Source: JAJXWB01 sp047605445
Lineage (GTDB): Bacteria > Pseudomonadota > Alphaproteobacteria > Rhizobiales > Beijerinckiaceae
Direction of reading: 5' to 3'
Length of the DNA: 26,148 nt
Assembly: GCA_047605445.1 (NCBI GenBank)
Contig: JASGFP010000052.1
Coordinates: 1 to 26,148, forward strand
Under the pieces are notes generated by a model. It saw only the letters and a list, made by a program, of their open reading frames with translations, was not told the origin of the DNA and did not search any database. The translations under genes were made by a program, and so were the position numbers. This document shows, in pieces, positions 1 to 8,018 of the stretch (within the stretch, counting starts at the first letter, position 1; each line of letters begins with the position of its first letter).

Positions 1-150
1 CCGCCCCGCCCAGCCCTCCGGCGCGCGGCGCGCGGCGGCGATGATCCGCGCAAGCGCGCCGCGCGGCGCATGGGCGCCGAACGCCTGGAAATCGTTGATC
101 TGTCTGTGCGGCATGCCGGGCGGGGTTTGCGTGACGCGCCGCTCTACCAT
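1..150 (-). CDS. 5' end of an unrecognised protein, truncated by the window edge
   Basis: An ATG on the minus strand at 150 opens a frame of 50 codons that runs without a stop to base 1, so only the N-terminus is visible. The translation has an amphipathic, Arg/Ala-rich character (it includes NDFQAFGAH and ends RRAPEGWAGR), which looks like real coding sequence. It would be transcribed divergently from map with about 90 bases between them. A second in-frame ATG at 114 is also possible; neither start has a convincing Shine-Dalgarno. The ending resembles the N-terminal leader of some alphaproteobacterial FkbM-type methyltransferases, but this is a weak impression and I assign no function. Confidence 0.45.
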   Translation of the reverse strand, partial: MVERRVTQTPPGMPHRQINDFQAFGAHAPRGALARIIAAARRAPEGWAGR

Positions 151-238
151 GCGCGGACGGCGCCTGCCAGCCGCAGGCCTTTGCGCGCGCCGCGCTTTCC
201 CATAAATAAGGGATCGCATTTCCCGGAGATCGCTTTCG

Positions 239-1066
239 ATGACCTTTGTCGACGCCTCGCTCGCGGCCGGCCGCAAGACCGGCCAGATCAAGCTGCACGG
301 GCCGGACGATTTCGAGGGCATGCGCAAGGCCGGCCGCCTGACGGCGCAGGCGCTCGACATGCTGGTCGACGAGGTGAAGCCCGGCGTCACGACCGGCCAT
401 CTCGACGATCTCGTCTTCCAGTTCGCGATGGACCATGGCGCCTATCCCGCCCCGCTCGACTATCGCGGCTACCGCAAGTCGATCTGCACCTCCATCAACC
501 ACGTCGTCTGCCACGGCATTCCCGACGACAAGCCGATGCGCGAAGGCGATATCGTCAACATCGATGTGACGCTGATCCTCGACGGCTGGCACGGCGATTC
601 CAGCCGCATGTACGGCGTCGGCGCCATTCCGCGCCGCGCCGAACGGCTGATCGACGTGACCTACGAATCCCTGCTGCGCGGAATCGCCGTCACCAAGCCC
701 GGCGCCCATACCGGCGACATCGGCTTCGCCATCCAGCACTATGCCGAAGGCGAGCGCTGCACGGTTGTGCGCGACTTCTGCGGCCACGGCCTCGGTCGGC
801 TCTTCCACGACGAGCCCAATATCCTGCATTACGGCCGACGCGGAGAAGGCGTGCAACTCAAGCCCGGCATGTTCTTCACCATCGAGCCGATGATCAATCT
901 CGGCCGCCCGCATGTGAAAATTCTCTCCGACGGCTGGACGGCGGTCACGCGCGACCGCTCGCTTTCAGCGCAATTCGAGCACACCGTCGGCGTGACCGAG
1001 GACGGCGTGGAGATATTCACGCTCTCGCCCAAGAACCTGGATCATCCGCCGTTGCAGTCCGCCTGA
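239..1066 (+). CDS. map: Type I methionine aminopeptidase
   Basis: Removes the initiator methionine from nascent cytosolic proteins. The 275-residue product has the full pita-bread dimetal site: Asp109 (NIDVT), Asp120 (HGDSS), His183 (CGHGLG), Glu216 (FTIEPM) and Glu247 (FEHTV), plus the substrate-side His92 in CHGIPDD. Length is normal for the alphaproteobacterial enzyme. The ATG at 239 follows a GGAG about 10 bases upstream (cccggagatcgc). A longer out-of-frame open frame begins at 70 but has no protein-like composition. radC starts 11 bases after the stop, so the two are probably co-transcribed; map-radC adjacency is common in Rhizobiales. Confidence 0.96.
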   Translation: MTFVDASLAAGRKTGQIKLHGPDDFEGMRKAGRLTAQALDMLVDEVKPGVTTGHLDDLVFQFAMDHGAYPAPLDYRGYRKSICTSINHVVCHGIPDDKPMREGDIVNIDVTLILDGWHGDSSRMYGVGAIPRRAERLIDVTYESLLRGIAVTKPGAHTGDIGFAIQHYAEGERCTVVRDFCGHGLGRLFHDEPNILHYGRRGEGVQLKPGMFFTIEPMINLGRPHVKILSDGWTAVTRDRSLSAQFEHTVGVTEDGVEIFTLSPKNLDHPPLQSA

Positions 1067-1076
1067 CCGCCGCCCC

Positions 1077-1769
1077 ATGCCCGATGCGGACGCCGACGAA
1101 AAGCACTATCACGGCCATCGCCAGCGGCTGCGCGACCGCTTTCTCGAAGCCGGCCCCGATGCGCTCGCCGACTACGAACTGCTGGAACTCCTGCTGTTCC
1201 GCACCATCCCGCGGCGCGACGTCAAACCGCTCGCCAAGGCGCTGATCAAGCGGCATGGCTCGTTTGCCGAGGTCATGACCGCGCGCCCCGACCGCTTGCG
1301 CGACGGCGGCGACGTCGGCGACGCCTCTATCGTCGATTTCAAGATCGTCGAGGCCGCCGCCAAGCGTCTCGCCCGCCAGGGCGTGCAGCATCGCCAGGTG
1401 CTCTCGTCCTTCAAGGAGGTGATCGACTATTGCCGGGCGGCGATGGGCTATTCCGACCGCGAGGAATTCCGCGTGCTCTTCCTCGACAAGAAGAACGCCC
1501 TGATATCAGACGAGGTCATGTCGGTCGGAACCGTCGATCATACGCCGGTCTATCCCCGCGAAATCGTGCGGCGAGCGCTGGAACTCGGCTCGACGGCGCT
1601 GGTGCTCGCCCACAACCACCCGTCGGGCGATCCGACCCCCTCCAAGGCCGACATCCGCATGACGGAAGAAATCGTCACGATTTCAGGGCTCATGGGGATC
1701 GTGGTGCACGACCATCTGATCATCGGCCGCCACGGCCACGCCAGTTTCAAGGGACTGAGGCTGATCTGA
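1077..1769 (+). CDS. radC: RadC family JAB/MPN-domain protein
   Basis: A 230-residue RadC homologue. The N-terminal region (about residues 10-100) is the helix-hairpin-helix-like part, with the typical GHRQRLRDRF and DYELLELLLF stretches. The C-terminal JAB1/MPN domain (about 108-230) carries the zinc-metalloprotease-like JAMM motif, with His179, His181 and Asp192 in LAHNHPSGDPTPSKAD. RadC was named for DNA repair, but its biochemical role is unsettled; some homologues lie in mobile or defence contexts, while this one sits in the housekeeping map neighbourhood. No strong Shine-Dalgarno precedes the ATG, which fits translation coupled to map 11 bases upstream. Confidence 0.94.
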   Translation: MPDADADEKHYHGHRQRLRDRFLEAGPDALADYELLELLLFRTIPRRDVKPLAKALIKRHGSFAEVMTARPDRLRDGGDVGDASIVDFKIVEAAAKRLARQGVQHRQVLSSFKEVIDYCRAAMGYSDREEFRVLFLDKKNALISDEVMSVGTVDHTPVYPREIVRRALELGSTALVLAHNHPSGDPTPSKADIRMTEEIVTISGLMGIVVHDHLIIGRHGHASFKGLRLI

Positions 1770-1834
1770 GCCGCTTTTGGCCACGCGCGTCGCCGCCAAT
1801 TAATCCGCCAATCCAAACCCGCCGTTAACGAACG

Positions 1835-4030
1835 ATGACTACGGTCATGTCCGGGTTTCGCGGGCAGGTCATGATCGTTCCCCAAAACAGGATCGCGCAA
1901 TTGGAGCGCGGCGAGCGAAGCATGTTCGCCGTAGGGTTGGTCGTGTGTCTGGCGTTGTTCGCCATGGCCGGAGCGCTGTTCATGGCGCGCGAGCGGGCGA
2001 ACGTTGGCGCGGCGGATGCCGAGATCGCAGCCGTCGCCAATGCGCTGAACGAAACGCGGGCGGCCTTTGCCGAGGAAACTCAGATCCGCGCCGAACGCCT
2101 TCCCCAGCCTTTGGCCATATCGCGGAAACAGGCAGCCGGCCCAGTCCGCCTGTCCGATGCCGAGGCCTATATCGTCGATCTCGCAACCGATTTCGCCAGG
2201 CCTTCGCAGAATGGGTCTGAACTGGCCTCGTTGCTGTCGGCAGCCGCGCCGCTTGCTGCCGATCCCGCCGCGGGAGCCGGCCTGCTGCGCGGACCTTTGA
2301 CAGACGGCGGCGCGCACGCGACCTGGTCCGCCCCGCAGAGCGACGTTGTCTTCATAAACGGCCGGCCGGCGTTCATCGCGCTGGTCCGCTACGCCGGGTC
2401 CGCGGGAGCGGGTCTCGCGCTCCTCGCCACGCATCCCATCGACGCAGCCGCGCTTGCCGCGCTTGCCCGCGACGCGGACACGCAGCGGCTCAAAATAGAA
2501 ACCGCCGACCGGGCGCCGGCGACGGACGTCGCAACGCCGCTGGCGAAAACGCCGGACGGACAGGTGTTCGTGCTCTCCTGGCGCCCGCAGCGACCCGGTG
2601 AAACGCTGGTCGGAAACCTCGCGTGGCTGCTGCTCGCCTTCGCTCTGGTGTTCTCCGCTTTCACGCTTGCCCATGCGCGCCGCGTAACCGAAGAGGCGAT
2701 TGTCGACGAGGCCGAAACCTTCGAAGCCGTCGGCCAGGATCAGCTCACCGGCCTGCCCAACAGATCCCTGTTCACGCGCTTCGTGGACAGCGAGATCGAT
2801 CGAGTCAAACGCACGGTCAACGAGCATGGCGCCGCCGTGCACCACCTCGACTGCGACCGCTTTCAGGAAGTCAACGACAGCTTCGGTCGCGAGGTCGGCG
2901 ACAAACTGATTGTGGAACTTGCGCTTCGCCTTGGCAATCTGCTGCGCTCGTCGGGCCGGCTCGCCCGGTTCGAAGGCGACGAATTCGCGATCATCCAGAC
3001 TGATGTCGTCGGCCCGCGCGACGCTGAAATGCTGGCGCGCCGCATCATTGACGCCATGGCCGAACCATTCGATATCGACGGCCGCAAGATCTACGTCGGC
3101 CTGTCCGTCGGCATAGCGCTTTGCCCGCAGGACGCCGACAGCGCCGACGAGCTCATGCGCCGCGCCGACGTCGCCCTCTATCGCGCCAAGAACGAGGGCC
3201 GCAACCGCTACGCCTTCTTCGAGCAGAAGGTCGGCGACCAATTGCGCATGCGCAAGGTGGTCGAGGACGATCTGCGCACCGCCATCGAGACGGGCGCGCT
3301 GGTGCTGCAATACCAGCCGATCATGGATATTGCGGGCAAACGCATGGTGGGCGTGGAATCGCTCGTTCGCTGGCCCCATCCCATCCACGGACTTATCTCG
3401 CCTGCGAATTTCATTGCGCTGGCCGAAGAATGCGATCTCATCCTGCCGCTGGGCGACTGGGTTCTGCGGCGCGCGCTCGCGGACATGCGGCTGTGGCCCG
3501 GGCTCAAGGTGGCTGTGAATGTCTCCGCCGTGCAGTTCCGGCAGAAGGATTTCGGCGACAAGATCGAACGTCTGCTGCAGGAGACGGGAATCGAGCCGGA
3601 ACGGCTCGAACTCGAACTGACGGAGAGCGTGCTGCTGAGCGACGCGGACGCTGCCGAAGACGCGATGATCAATCTGCGCGCCATGGGCATTCGCCTTGCG
3701 CTGGACGACTTCGGCACCGGCTATTCCAGCTTGATTTATCTGCGCCGTTTCGCCTTCGACAAGATCAAGATCGACAAGTCGTTCCTGGAATCGCTGGAAG
3801 CTTCCGGCGAAGGCGCGATCATCGTTCATTCGATCGTGCATCTGGGCCGGGCGCTCGGCCTGACCGTAACGGCCGAAGGCGTCGAAAGCGCCGACCAGCA
3901 TCGCTTCCTGCAGGCGCTGGGATGCCACGAACTGCAGGGCTATCTGTTCTCCAAGCCGGTCTCGGCCGCCGACATCACGCGGCGCTTGCGGGGTCAGGGC
4001 GGCGACGACACCGCCCGCGCGGTCGCCTGA
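1835..4030 (+). CDS. Membrane-anchored GGDEF-EAL cyclic-di-GMP protein
   Basis: 731 residues. TM helix about 31-51, an extracytoplasmic region of about 210 residues (52-260) with no motif I recognise, TM helix about 261-281, then a GGDEF domain (about 295-465) and an EAL domain (about 475-720). The cyclase signature is altered: EGDEF at 380-384 instead of GGDEF/GGEEF, and the inhibitory RxxD site reads RSSG (371-374). The EAL signature reads ESL (508-510), but the rest of the phosphodiesterase site is intact: LTE (Glu597), LDDFGTG (Asp624/Asp625), KIDKSF, AEGVES (Glu681) and QGYLF. The likely activity is c-di-GMP hydrolysis, with the GGDEF domain as a GTP-binding or regulatory module; this is inferred. 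In-frame ATGs at 1847 and 1871 are alternative starts, the latter behind GGGCAGG. Confidence 0.93.
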   Translation: MTTVMSGFRGQVMIVPQNRIAQLERGERSMFAVGLVVCLALFAMAGALFMARERANVGAADAEIAAVANALNETRAAFAEETQIRAERLPQPLAISRKQAAGPVRLSDAEAYIVDLATDFARPSQNGSELASLLSAAAPLAADPAAGAGLLRGPLTDGGAHATWSAPQSDVVFINGRPAFIALVRYAGSAGAGLALLATHPIDAAALAALARDADTQRLKIETADRAPATDVATPLAKTPDGQVFVLSWRPQRPGETLVGNLAWLLLAFALVFSAFTLAHARRVTEEAIVDEAETFEAVGQDQLTGLPNRSLFTRFVDSEIDRVKRTVNEHGAAVHHLDCDRFQEVNDSFGREVGDKLIVELALRLGNLLRSSGRLARFEGDEFAIIQTDVVGPRDAEMLARRIIDAMAEPFDIDGRKIYVGLSVGIALCPQDADSADELMRRADVALYRAKNEGRNRYAFFEQKVGDQLRMRKVVEDDLRTAIETGALVLQYQPIMDIAGKRMVGVESLVRWPHPIHGLISPANFIALAEECDLILPLGDWVLRRALADMRLWPGLKVAVNVSAVQFRQKDFGDKIERLLQETGIEPERLELELTESVLLSDADAAEDAMINLRAMGIRLALDDFGTGYSSLIYLRRFAFDKIKIDKSFLESLEASGEGAIIVHSIVHLGRALGLTVTAEGVESADQHRFLQALGCHELQGYLFSKPVSAADITRRLRGQGGDDTARAVA

Positions 4031-4091
4031 GGCGACCGGCGGGCGTGGCGGCCATCGTAATGAGAAGGCGGCGCGGCGCCCCGCGATTGCT

Positions 4092-4409
4092 TCAGTGAAA
4101 CCGGAATTCGGCGCCGATCGCCCGGATTTCCGCCGGCCGGATCAGCCGCTCGTGGCCGATGCGCACGGAAAAAAGCGGCCCATCGAGTTTCTCCCGCCAG
4201 AAGGTCAGGAACTTCCTCAGCACCGGAAAATGCGGGGCGGCGTCGTATTCCTGCCAGACAAAGCTTTGCAGCAGAGATGGATGATCGGGCATGCGGTAAA
4301 GAATTTCGGCTGTCGTAAGACCCCAGCCGGCAAGCTGCCGACGGAAATCTTCCGAAACGCGCCCGGTTCGACCCATATTGGCGGGTTCTACGCGCATTTT
4401 CTCGACCAT
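4092..4409 (-). CDS. Usg family protein
   Basis: 105 residues. The core (about 18-105) matches the Usg family found in alphaproteobacteria and named from its position near trp genes in some genomes: LTTAEILYRMPDHPSLLQSF, the QEYDAAPHFP region and FWREKLDGPLFSV are characteristic. Molecular function is unknown; these proteins are small, cytosolic and highly conserved. The frame stays open upstream to 4748, but the ATG at 4409 is chosen because GTGAGG lies about 6-11 bases upstream and the family homology begins shortly after it. It converges with the GGDEF-EAL gene (61 bases between stops) and diverges from the DoxX gene. Confidence 0.87.
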   Translation of the reverse strand: MVEKMRVEPANMGRTGRVSEDFRRQLAGWGLTTAEILYRMPDHPSLLQSFVWQEYDAAPHFPVLRKFLTFWREKLDGPLFSVRIGHERLIRPAEIRAIGAEFRFH

Positions 4410-4662
4410 TTCGACCTCACATGATTTTGTCGACCCTTCTCTTTGCGGTGCGCCCTTCGACAGGCGGCGCTGCAACGCTCCGATTGCAGACCCGTTAGCT
4501 TGCTGCTTGGTTAACGGCGCGACCGCAGGATGTAAAAAGCAAGAGCCGGGCCAATTCTCGCCATTTCCAGCTTGCGTTGACGCAAGCCGAGCTTGGGAGT
4601 TGGCGCAATGTCTAAAGTCGGGGGGCGCCCTATCTTCGCTCACAGCCACCGGAGACATTGCT

Positions 4663-5055
4663 TTGAACAATCCCCAGATCGCCAATGCGGCCGCCCTGCT
4701 CGGCCGCATTTTCATGTCCGCCATCTTCATCTCGGCCGGCTTCAGCAAGATCGGCGGTTACGCCGGCTCGGCCGCCTACATGGCGAAGATGGGCGTTCCC
4801 GGCGCGCTGCTGCCGCTCGTCATCCTCACCGAACTCGGCGGCGGATTGTTGATCCTGATCGGCTATCAGACCCGCATCGTCGCATTTCTGCTCGCGGGCT
4901 TCTGTCTTCTCGCGGGCATCATCTTCCATCTGTCGGTAGGCGATGCGGCGAACATGATCTCGTTCTGGAAGAACGTCGCGATCGCAGGCGGTTTCCTCGG
5001 CATGGTCGCGCATGGCGCGGGCGCCTGGTCGGTCGACGCACAGATGCGCAGGTGA
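4663..5055 (+). CDS. DoxX family membrane protein
   Basis: 130 residues with four predicted TM segments (about 7-26, 45-64, 69-88 and 103-122), as in DoxX/DoxD-type proteins. The N-terminal GRIFMSAIFISAGFSKI and mid-protein TELGGGLLILIG are typical of the family. Some homologues act as quinone-linked subunits in oxidative-stress complexes, but the role here is not shown. The chosen start is TTG at 4663, behind GGAG about 8 bases upstream (ccggagacattgct); the first in-frame ATG (4714) would delete part of the first helix. The frame is open further upstream without protein-like composition. It converges with the DUF892 gene across a perfect hairpin. Confidence 0.86.
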   Translation: MNNPQIANAAALLGRIFMSAIFISAGFSKIGGYAGSAAYMAKMGVPGALLPLVILTELGGGLLILIGYQTRIVAFLLAGFCLLAGIIFHLSVGDAANMISFWKNVAIAGGFLGMVAHGAGAWSVDAQMRR

Positions 5056-5070
5056 CGGTTTGACGCGAAA

Positions 5071-5100
5071 GCGCCGCAGCGGGATTTCCCGCTGCGGCGC
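5071..5100. terminator. Perfect 14-bp hairpin between convergent genes
   Basis: Bases 5071-5084 and 5087-5100 are exact reverse complements separated by two T bases (an 11-bp core, GCCGCAGCGGG, with an ATTT loop is also possible). It lies 16 bases after the DoxX stop and 16 bases before the end of the converging DUF892 gene, so it could end transcription from both sides. There is only a short T run on the minus-strand side and none on the plus-strand side. Confidence 0.7.
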
Positions 5101-5115
5101 AGCGTTCGCTTCGCC

Positions 5116-5607
5116 TCAGGCCGCCATCCTGTTGGCCGAACTTGTCGCCAGTTTCGTGAGAAGAGCGTCGGCCTTGTGCTCCTCCTGCAGATTCGCGTCG
5201 AGGAGCTTCGCGGCGTCGGGCATGTCGAGCAGCGCAGCCCAGGTCTTGAGCGTGCCGTAGCGCGCGATCTCGTAGTGCTCGACCGCGTTCCCCGCGGAGA
5301 TCAGGCCAGCGTCGATCGCCGGCGAATCCGAAAAGCCCTCGATGATCTCTTCGCCTTCCTCCAGCAGGCCCTGGATAGCCTCGCAGGTCTTGCCCTGCGC
5401 GCGTTTGCCCGCGATCTCGAACACCTTCTGCAGACGCTCGATCTGCCCGTGCGTCTCCTCCAGATGGTTCTCGAAAGCGGTCCGAAGTTCTTCGGATTCA
5501 GCGGCCTTCGCCATCTTGGGCAATGCCTTCACGATCTGGCGCTCCGCGTAATAGATGTCCTTGAGCGTGTCGAGGAACAGATCCTCGAGCGTTTTCTGCT
5601 TTGCCAT
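5116..5607 (-). CDS. Ferritin-like DUF892 (YciE/YciF family) protein
   Basis: 163 residues, all-helical, with the characteristic opening TLEDLFLDTLKDIYYAERQI and the later HYEIARYGTLKTWA and LQEEHKADALL stretches. DUF892/YciF proteins adopt a ferritin-like four-helix bundle with an E/H metal site and are often induced under stress. Candidate ligands are the Glu of the YYAE stretch, those of the NHLEETH region, Glu/His of VEHYE and Glu/His of LQEEH. The ATG at 5607 has a strong GGAGG about 7 bases upstream; an upstream in-frame start at 5643 lacks one. It lies 86 bases downstream of the mocA-like gene on the same strand and is probably separately expressed. I did not find a convincing general-stress promoter. 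Confidence 0.9.
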   Translation of the reverse strand: MAKQKTLEDLFLDTLKDIYYAERQIVKALPKMAKAAESEELRTAFENHLEETHGQIERLQKVFEIAGKRAQGKTCEAIQGLLEEGEEIIEGFSDSPAIDAGLISAGNAVEHYEIARYGTLKTWAALLDMPDAAKLLDANLQEEHKADALLTKLATSSANRMAA

Positions 5608-5693
5608 CTTAAATCCCTCCGTGTCGGAATGACGGAGGCGCAACGCGTGCGCGAAGGACAGGTTGCCGTCGGCGCAAAATTATTCGTGACGCG

Positions 5694-6293
5694 TCATTCG
5701 GAATTTTGCAGCGCTTGCGGTGTATCGACGTCGAAAGCGGCGCCGCTGTTCTCGACCAAAATGTCCAGAACGCGCAACGCGGGCTGCATCAGCAACCGGC
5801 GCGCGCCCTCGTCGCCCTCCAGCTTCATCGCGTCCGCAAACAGACGGCGCGACAGCAAAACGGGATTGCCGCGTCGCTCCTCGATCAGCGGCGCTACGGC
5901 GTGCAGTTCGGGATCGGCGGCGAACGCCTCGATCAGCCGGCGCGCCAGCGGCGCTGTCACGCGCGGCATGTCGCCAAGGAAAATCACGGCGGCGTCGATA
6001 TCATCGCCTAGCGCCGCCAGACCCGTCCTGATCGACGATGCGATTCCACTGGCGAAATCGACGTTGCGCGCCTCGATGAAATCGAGCCCTGCGAGCGCCG
6101 CCACGACCGTATCGCGCGCATGGCCGGTGACGACGATGACCGGCCGCGCGCCGCACCCGGCCGCGGCCTGGACGGCATGGCGCACCAGCGGCGCGCCGCC
6201 CAGTTCGGCGACGAGCTTGGTGGCGCCCTCTTTCCCGCCGGAAAAGCGCATGGAGCGCCCGGCCGCAAGCACGATCGCTGCGACCTTAACCAT
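5694..6293 (-). CDS. mocA: MobA/MocA-like nucleotidyltransferase (molybdenum cofactor cytidylyltransferase type)
   Basis: 199 residues with a single nucleotidyltransferase fold. The nucleotide-binding LAAGRSMRF is at 9-17, with Lys26, the metal-binding LGDMP at 106-110, RGNPVLLSR at 141-149, GDEGAR at 160-165 and DVDTP at 188-192. This pattern matches MocA-type enzymes, which join CMP to molybdopterin to form the MCD cofactor used by CO dehydrogenase and xanthine dehydrogenase family enzymes. Cytidylyl rather than guanylyl specificity is inferred mainly from the cox-like neighbours. The ATG overlaps the end of the upstream molybdopterin-binding gene by 8 bases (ATGGTTAA), so translation is probably coupled. 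In some relatives the two domains form one polypeptide. Confidence 0.88.
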   Translation of the reverse strand: MVKVAAIVLAAGRSMRFSGGKEGATKLVAELGGAPLVRHAVQAAAGCGARPVIVVTGHARDTVVAALAGLDFIEARNVDFASGIASSIRTGLAALGDDIDAAVIFLGDMPRVTAPLARRLIEAFAADPELHAVAPLIEERRGNPVLLSRRLFADAMKLEGDEGARRLLMQPALRVLDILVENSGAAFDVDTPQALQNSE

Positions 6294-7314
6294 CCTCGCC
6301 CTCGATTTCGGTCTCGCCGCCCGCCCGCGGTTGCGGACGCGACACGATTTCCATCAGCAATCCGCCGGCGCCGAGCCGGCGAATATCCTGCGACGTGACC
6401 GGCAGGCCGGCGAGCAGCCGCTGCAACACCCAGTCGAAACCGTTTTCCTTCGGCGAGCGCGCGCAACCCGGCGCGCCGAGGATCGGCCGCTTTGCGGAGG
6501 TCTCGCCGATCAACAGCAGGTTTCCCGGATCGACAGGCATGCCGAAATGTTCGATCCGCCCGCCTGCCGCCTCGACGGAAGCGGGAATGACGTCGCGCCT
6601 GTCGGTGATCGCCGATGCGCCGAAGACGATGACAAGATCGGCGGCTGGCGTCGCGCGCGCGATCGCCGGCGTCAGCGCCTCAGGAGCGTGGTCGACCCGC
6701 TCGTCCGAAATAATCGTCGCGCCGGCAGGGGCGAGCCGCTCGCCGAGCACACGCGCCGTCTTCTCGATCGTCGCGGGCTTGAGGCCCGGCAGCACCGTCG
6801 AGATCATCGCGATCTTCATCGGCAGGAATGGCTCTATCGACAGACCCGCGGCGCTGGCCGCGCCCAGGGCCCGATCCAGCTTGCCCCGCGCGACAGCGAA
6901 GGGAATGATCTTCACGGTGCCGACCATCTCGCCTTCGACGACGGCCCGAAGCGGCGGCAAGGTGGCGAAGGTGATGGCTTCGTCCAGCGCATTGACGGCG
7001 TCGACGGCCCTCGCATCGAGAACGAGCACCCCTGGTCGCGTCGCAAACAGGTTGCAACGGCCGGTGAACGGCGGATCGATGCGCAGGTTGGCGCCGGCAA
7101 GTTTCTCAGCCAGCAATTGCGCCGCTTCATCCTCGCCGACATCGCCATCTTCGAGTTGCGCGACCGTGACGTCGGCGACGCCCGCCGCGCGGAGCGCCAC
7201 GATATCGGCGCGGCTCACGACATGGCCCTTCTTCAGCGCAAGACCGGGCCGGCGCACCGCATGCGCGATGATGCCGCCTTCGGCTTGGTCGATCGGGACG
7301 GGGCCGAACTTCAC
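6286..7314 (-). CDS. Molybdopterin-binding (MoCF/MoeA-like) protein
   Basis: 342 residues. The N-terminal part (about 1-160) begins KFGPVPIDQAEGGIIAHAVR, the opening seen in molybdopterin-binding proteins from molybdenum hydroxylase clusters. The second half (about 165-315) is a MoCF-type molybdopterin-binding domain with LVIVFGASAITDRRDVIPA and a later GNLLLIG region. It probably handles molybdopterin or its cytidylylated form for the downstream MocA-like enzyme. The start is GTG at 7314, overlapping the TGA of the upstream XdhC-like gene (GTGA, 3 shared bases). The frame stays open upstream to 7650 but lies antisense-like within the XdhC gene, so that extension is rejected. It is too short to be a standard MoeA. 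Confidence 0.85.
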   Translation of the reverse strand: MKFGPVPIDQAEGGIIAHAVRRPGLALKKGHVVSRADIVALRAAGVADVTVAQLEDGDVGEDEAAQLLAEKLAGANLRIDPPFTGRCNLFATRPGVLVLDARAVDAVNALDEAITFATLPPLRAVVEGEMVGTVKIIPFAVARGKLDRALGAASAAGLSIEPFLPMKIAMISTVLPGLKPATIEKTARVLGERLAPAGATIISDERVDHAPEALTPAIARATPAADLVIVFGASAITDRRDVIPASVEAAGGRIEHFGMPVDPGNLLLIGETSAKRPILGAPGCARSPKENGFDWVLQRLLAGLPVTSQDIRRLGAGGLLMEIVSRPQPRAGGETEIEGEDG

Positions 7315-8018
7315 GCCGCTTTCTCTTTCTCTGCGCGCAGCGGCTTCTTGCGCAGCGAGAGCACGATTTCGGCGAGCACCGAGACAGCGATCTCCGCAGG
7401 GCTCACGGCGCCGATGTCGAGACCGACTGGCGCGTGAATGCGGTCGATCTGCGCGGTGGAAAATCCTGCCGCGGTCAGTCGTTCCACGCGCCTGGCGTGC
7501 GTCTTCTTCGAGCCCAGCGCGCCGATGTAGAAACAATTGGCCGATAGCGCGAGTTTCAGCGCGGGGTCGTCGATCTTCGGATCGTGCGTCAGCGCGACAA
7601 TGCCCGTATAGGCGTCGAGCCCAATCTCGGGAAGCGCCTTGTCGGGCCATTCGGCGATCACGCGAACATTGGGAAAGCGCTCTTCGCTGGCGAAGGCCGT
7701 GCGCGGGTCAACGATGGTCACGTCGAAATCGACGAGCCGCGCCATTTCCGCAAGCGACTGGCTGACATGCACCGCACCGATCACGACGAGCCGCGCGGGC
7801 GGGGCCTGAACTGTAAAAAAATACGTCTTGCCGTCGATATCGACAGAGGCGCTTTTGCCCATGCGCAATTGCCTGTCGAGCGCGTCCGACAATTGATCGG
7901 CTGGGATGTCGGCGGCTTTGACGAGCCGCTGCGCGCCGTCGGCGAGATCGGTGACGAGCACGGCGGCGCGGCGCGCGCGGCGTTCCTCGTTCAGCGCCTG
8001 CAATATCTCGAGTTTCAT
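7311..8018 (-). CDS. XdhC/CoxI family protein with Rossmann-like C-terminal domain
   Basis: 235 residues. The N-terminal 75 residues are a reduced XdhC_CoxI-like segment without the usual conserved Cys motif. From about residue 76 a Rossmann-type XdhC C-terminal domain follows, with LVVIGAVHVSQSLAEMA, the acidic turn VTIVDPR, VALTHDPKIDDPAL, YIGALGSKKTHARR and a final IHAPVGLDIGAVSPAEIAVS. XdhC proteins bind molybdenum cofactor and deliver its mature sulfurated form to xanthine dehydrogenase family apoenzymes; CoxI and CoxF are the CO dehydrogenase cluster equivalents. The ATG follows the stop of the shorter XdhC gene with no gap (TGAATG), so the two are translationally coupled and may form a heteromer. 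Confidence 0.9.
   Translation of the reverse strand: MKLEILQALNEERRARRAAVLVTDLADGAQRLVKAADIPADQLSDALDRQLRMGKSASVDIDGKTYFFTVQAPPARLVVIGAVHVSQSLAEMARLVDFDVTIVDPRTAFASEERFPNVRVIAEWPDKALPEIGLDAYTGIVALTHDPKIDDPALKLALSANCFYIGALGSKKTHARRVERLTAAGFSTAQIDRIHAPVGLDIGAVSPAEIAVSVLAEIVLSLRKKPLRAEKEKAA

Noticed and set aside
70..1245. A 391-codon open frame on the plus strand overlapping map and radC
   Set aside because: Its product is dominated by Arg, Ala and Pro, as expected from an alternative frame of GC-rich DNA, while map in another frame has every catalytic residue.
1550..3928. A 792-codon minus-strand open frame opposite radC and the GGDEF-EAL gene
   Set aside because: It is antisense to two genes with intact motifs and has no recognisable domain; long antisense frames are usual at this GC content.
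4570..4620. Promoter for the DoxX gene using TTGACG at 4577
   Set aside because: No acceptable -10 element lies 16-18 bases downstream; TCTAAA is 28 bases away.
4410..4662. Possible small gene or riboswitch in the usg/DoxX divergent gap
   Set aside because: The open frame through it has no protein-like composition and I could not draw a recognised riboswitch fold; it is best seen as a promoter region.
5176..7437. A 753-codon plus-strand open frame opposite the DUF892, MocA and MoCF genes
   Set aside because: It crosses several real minus-strand genes and intergenic gaps, and its product is low-complexity Arg/Ala/Ser sequence.
7315..7650. N-terminal extension of the molybdopterin-binding protein
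   Set aside because: It would overlap the XdhC-like gene by more than 300 bases and has an Arg-rich non-homologous sequence; the GTG at 7314 overlapping the upstream stop is the natural start.
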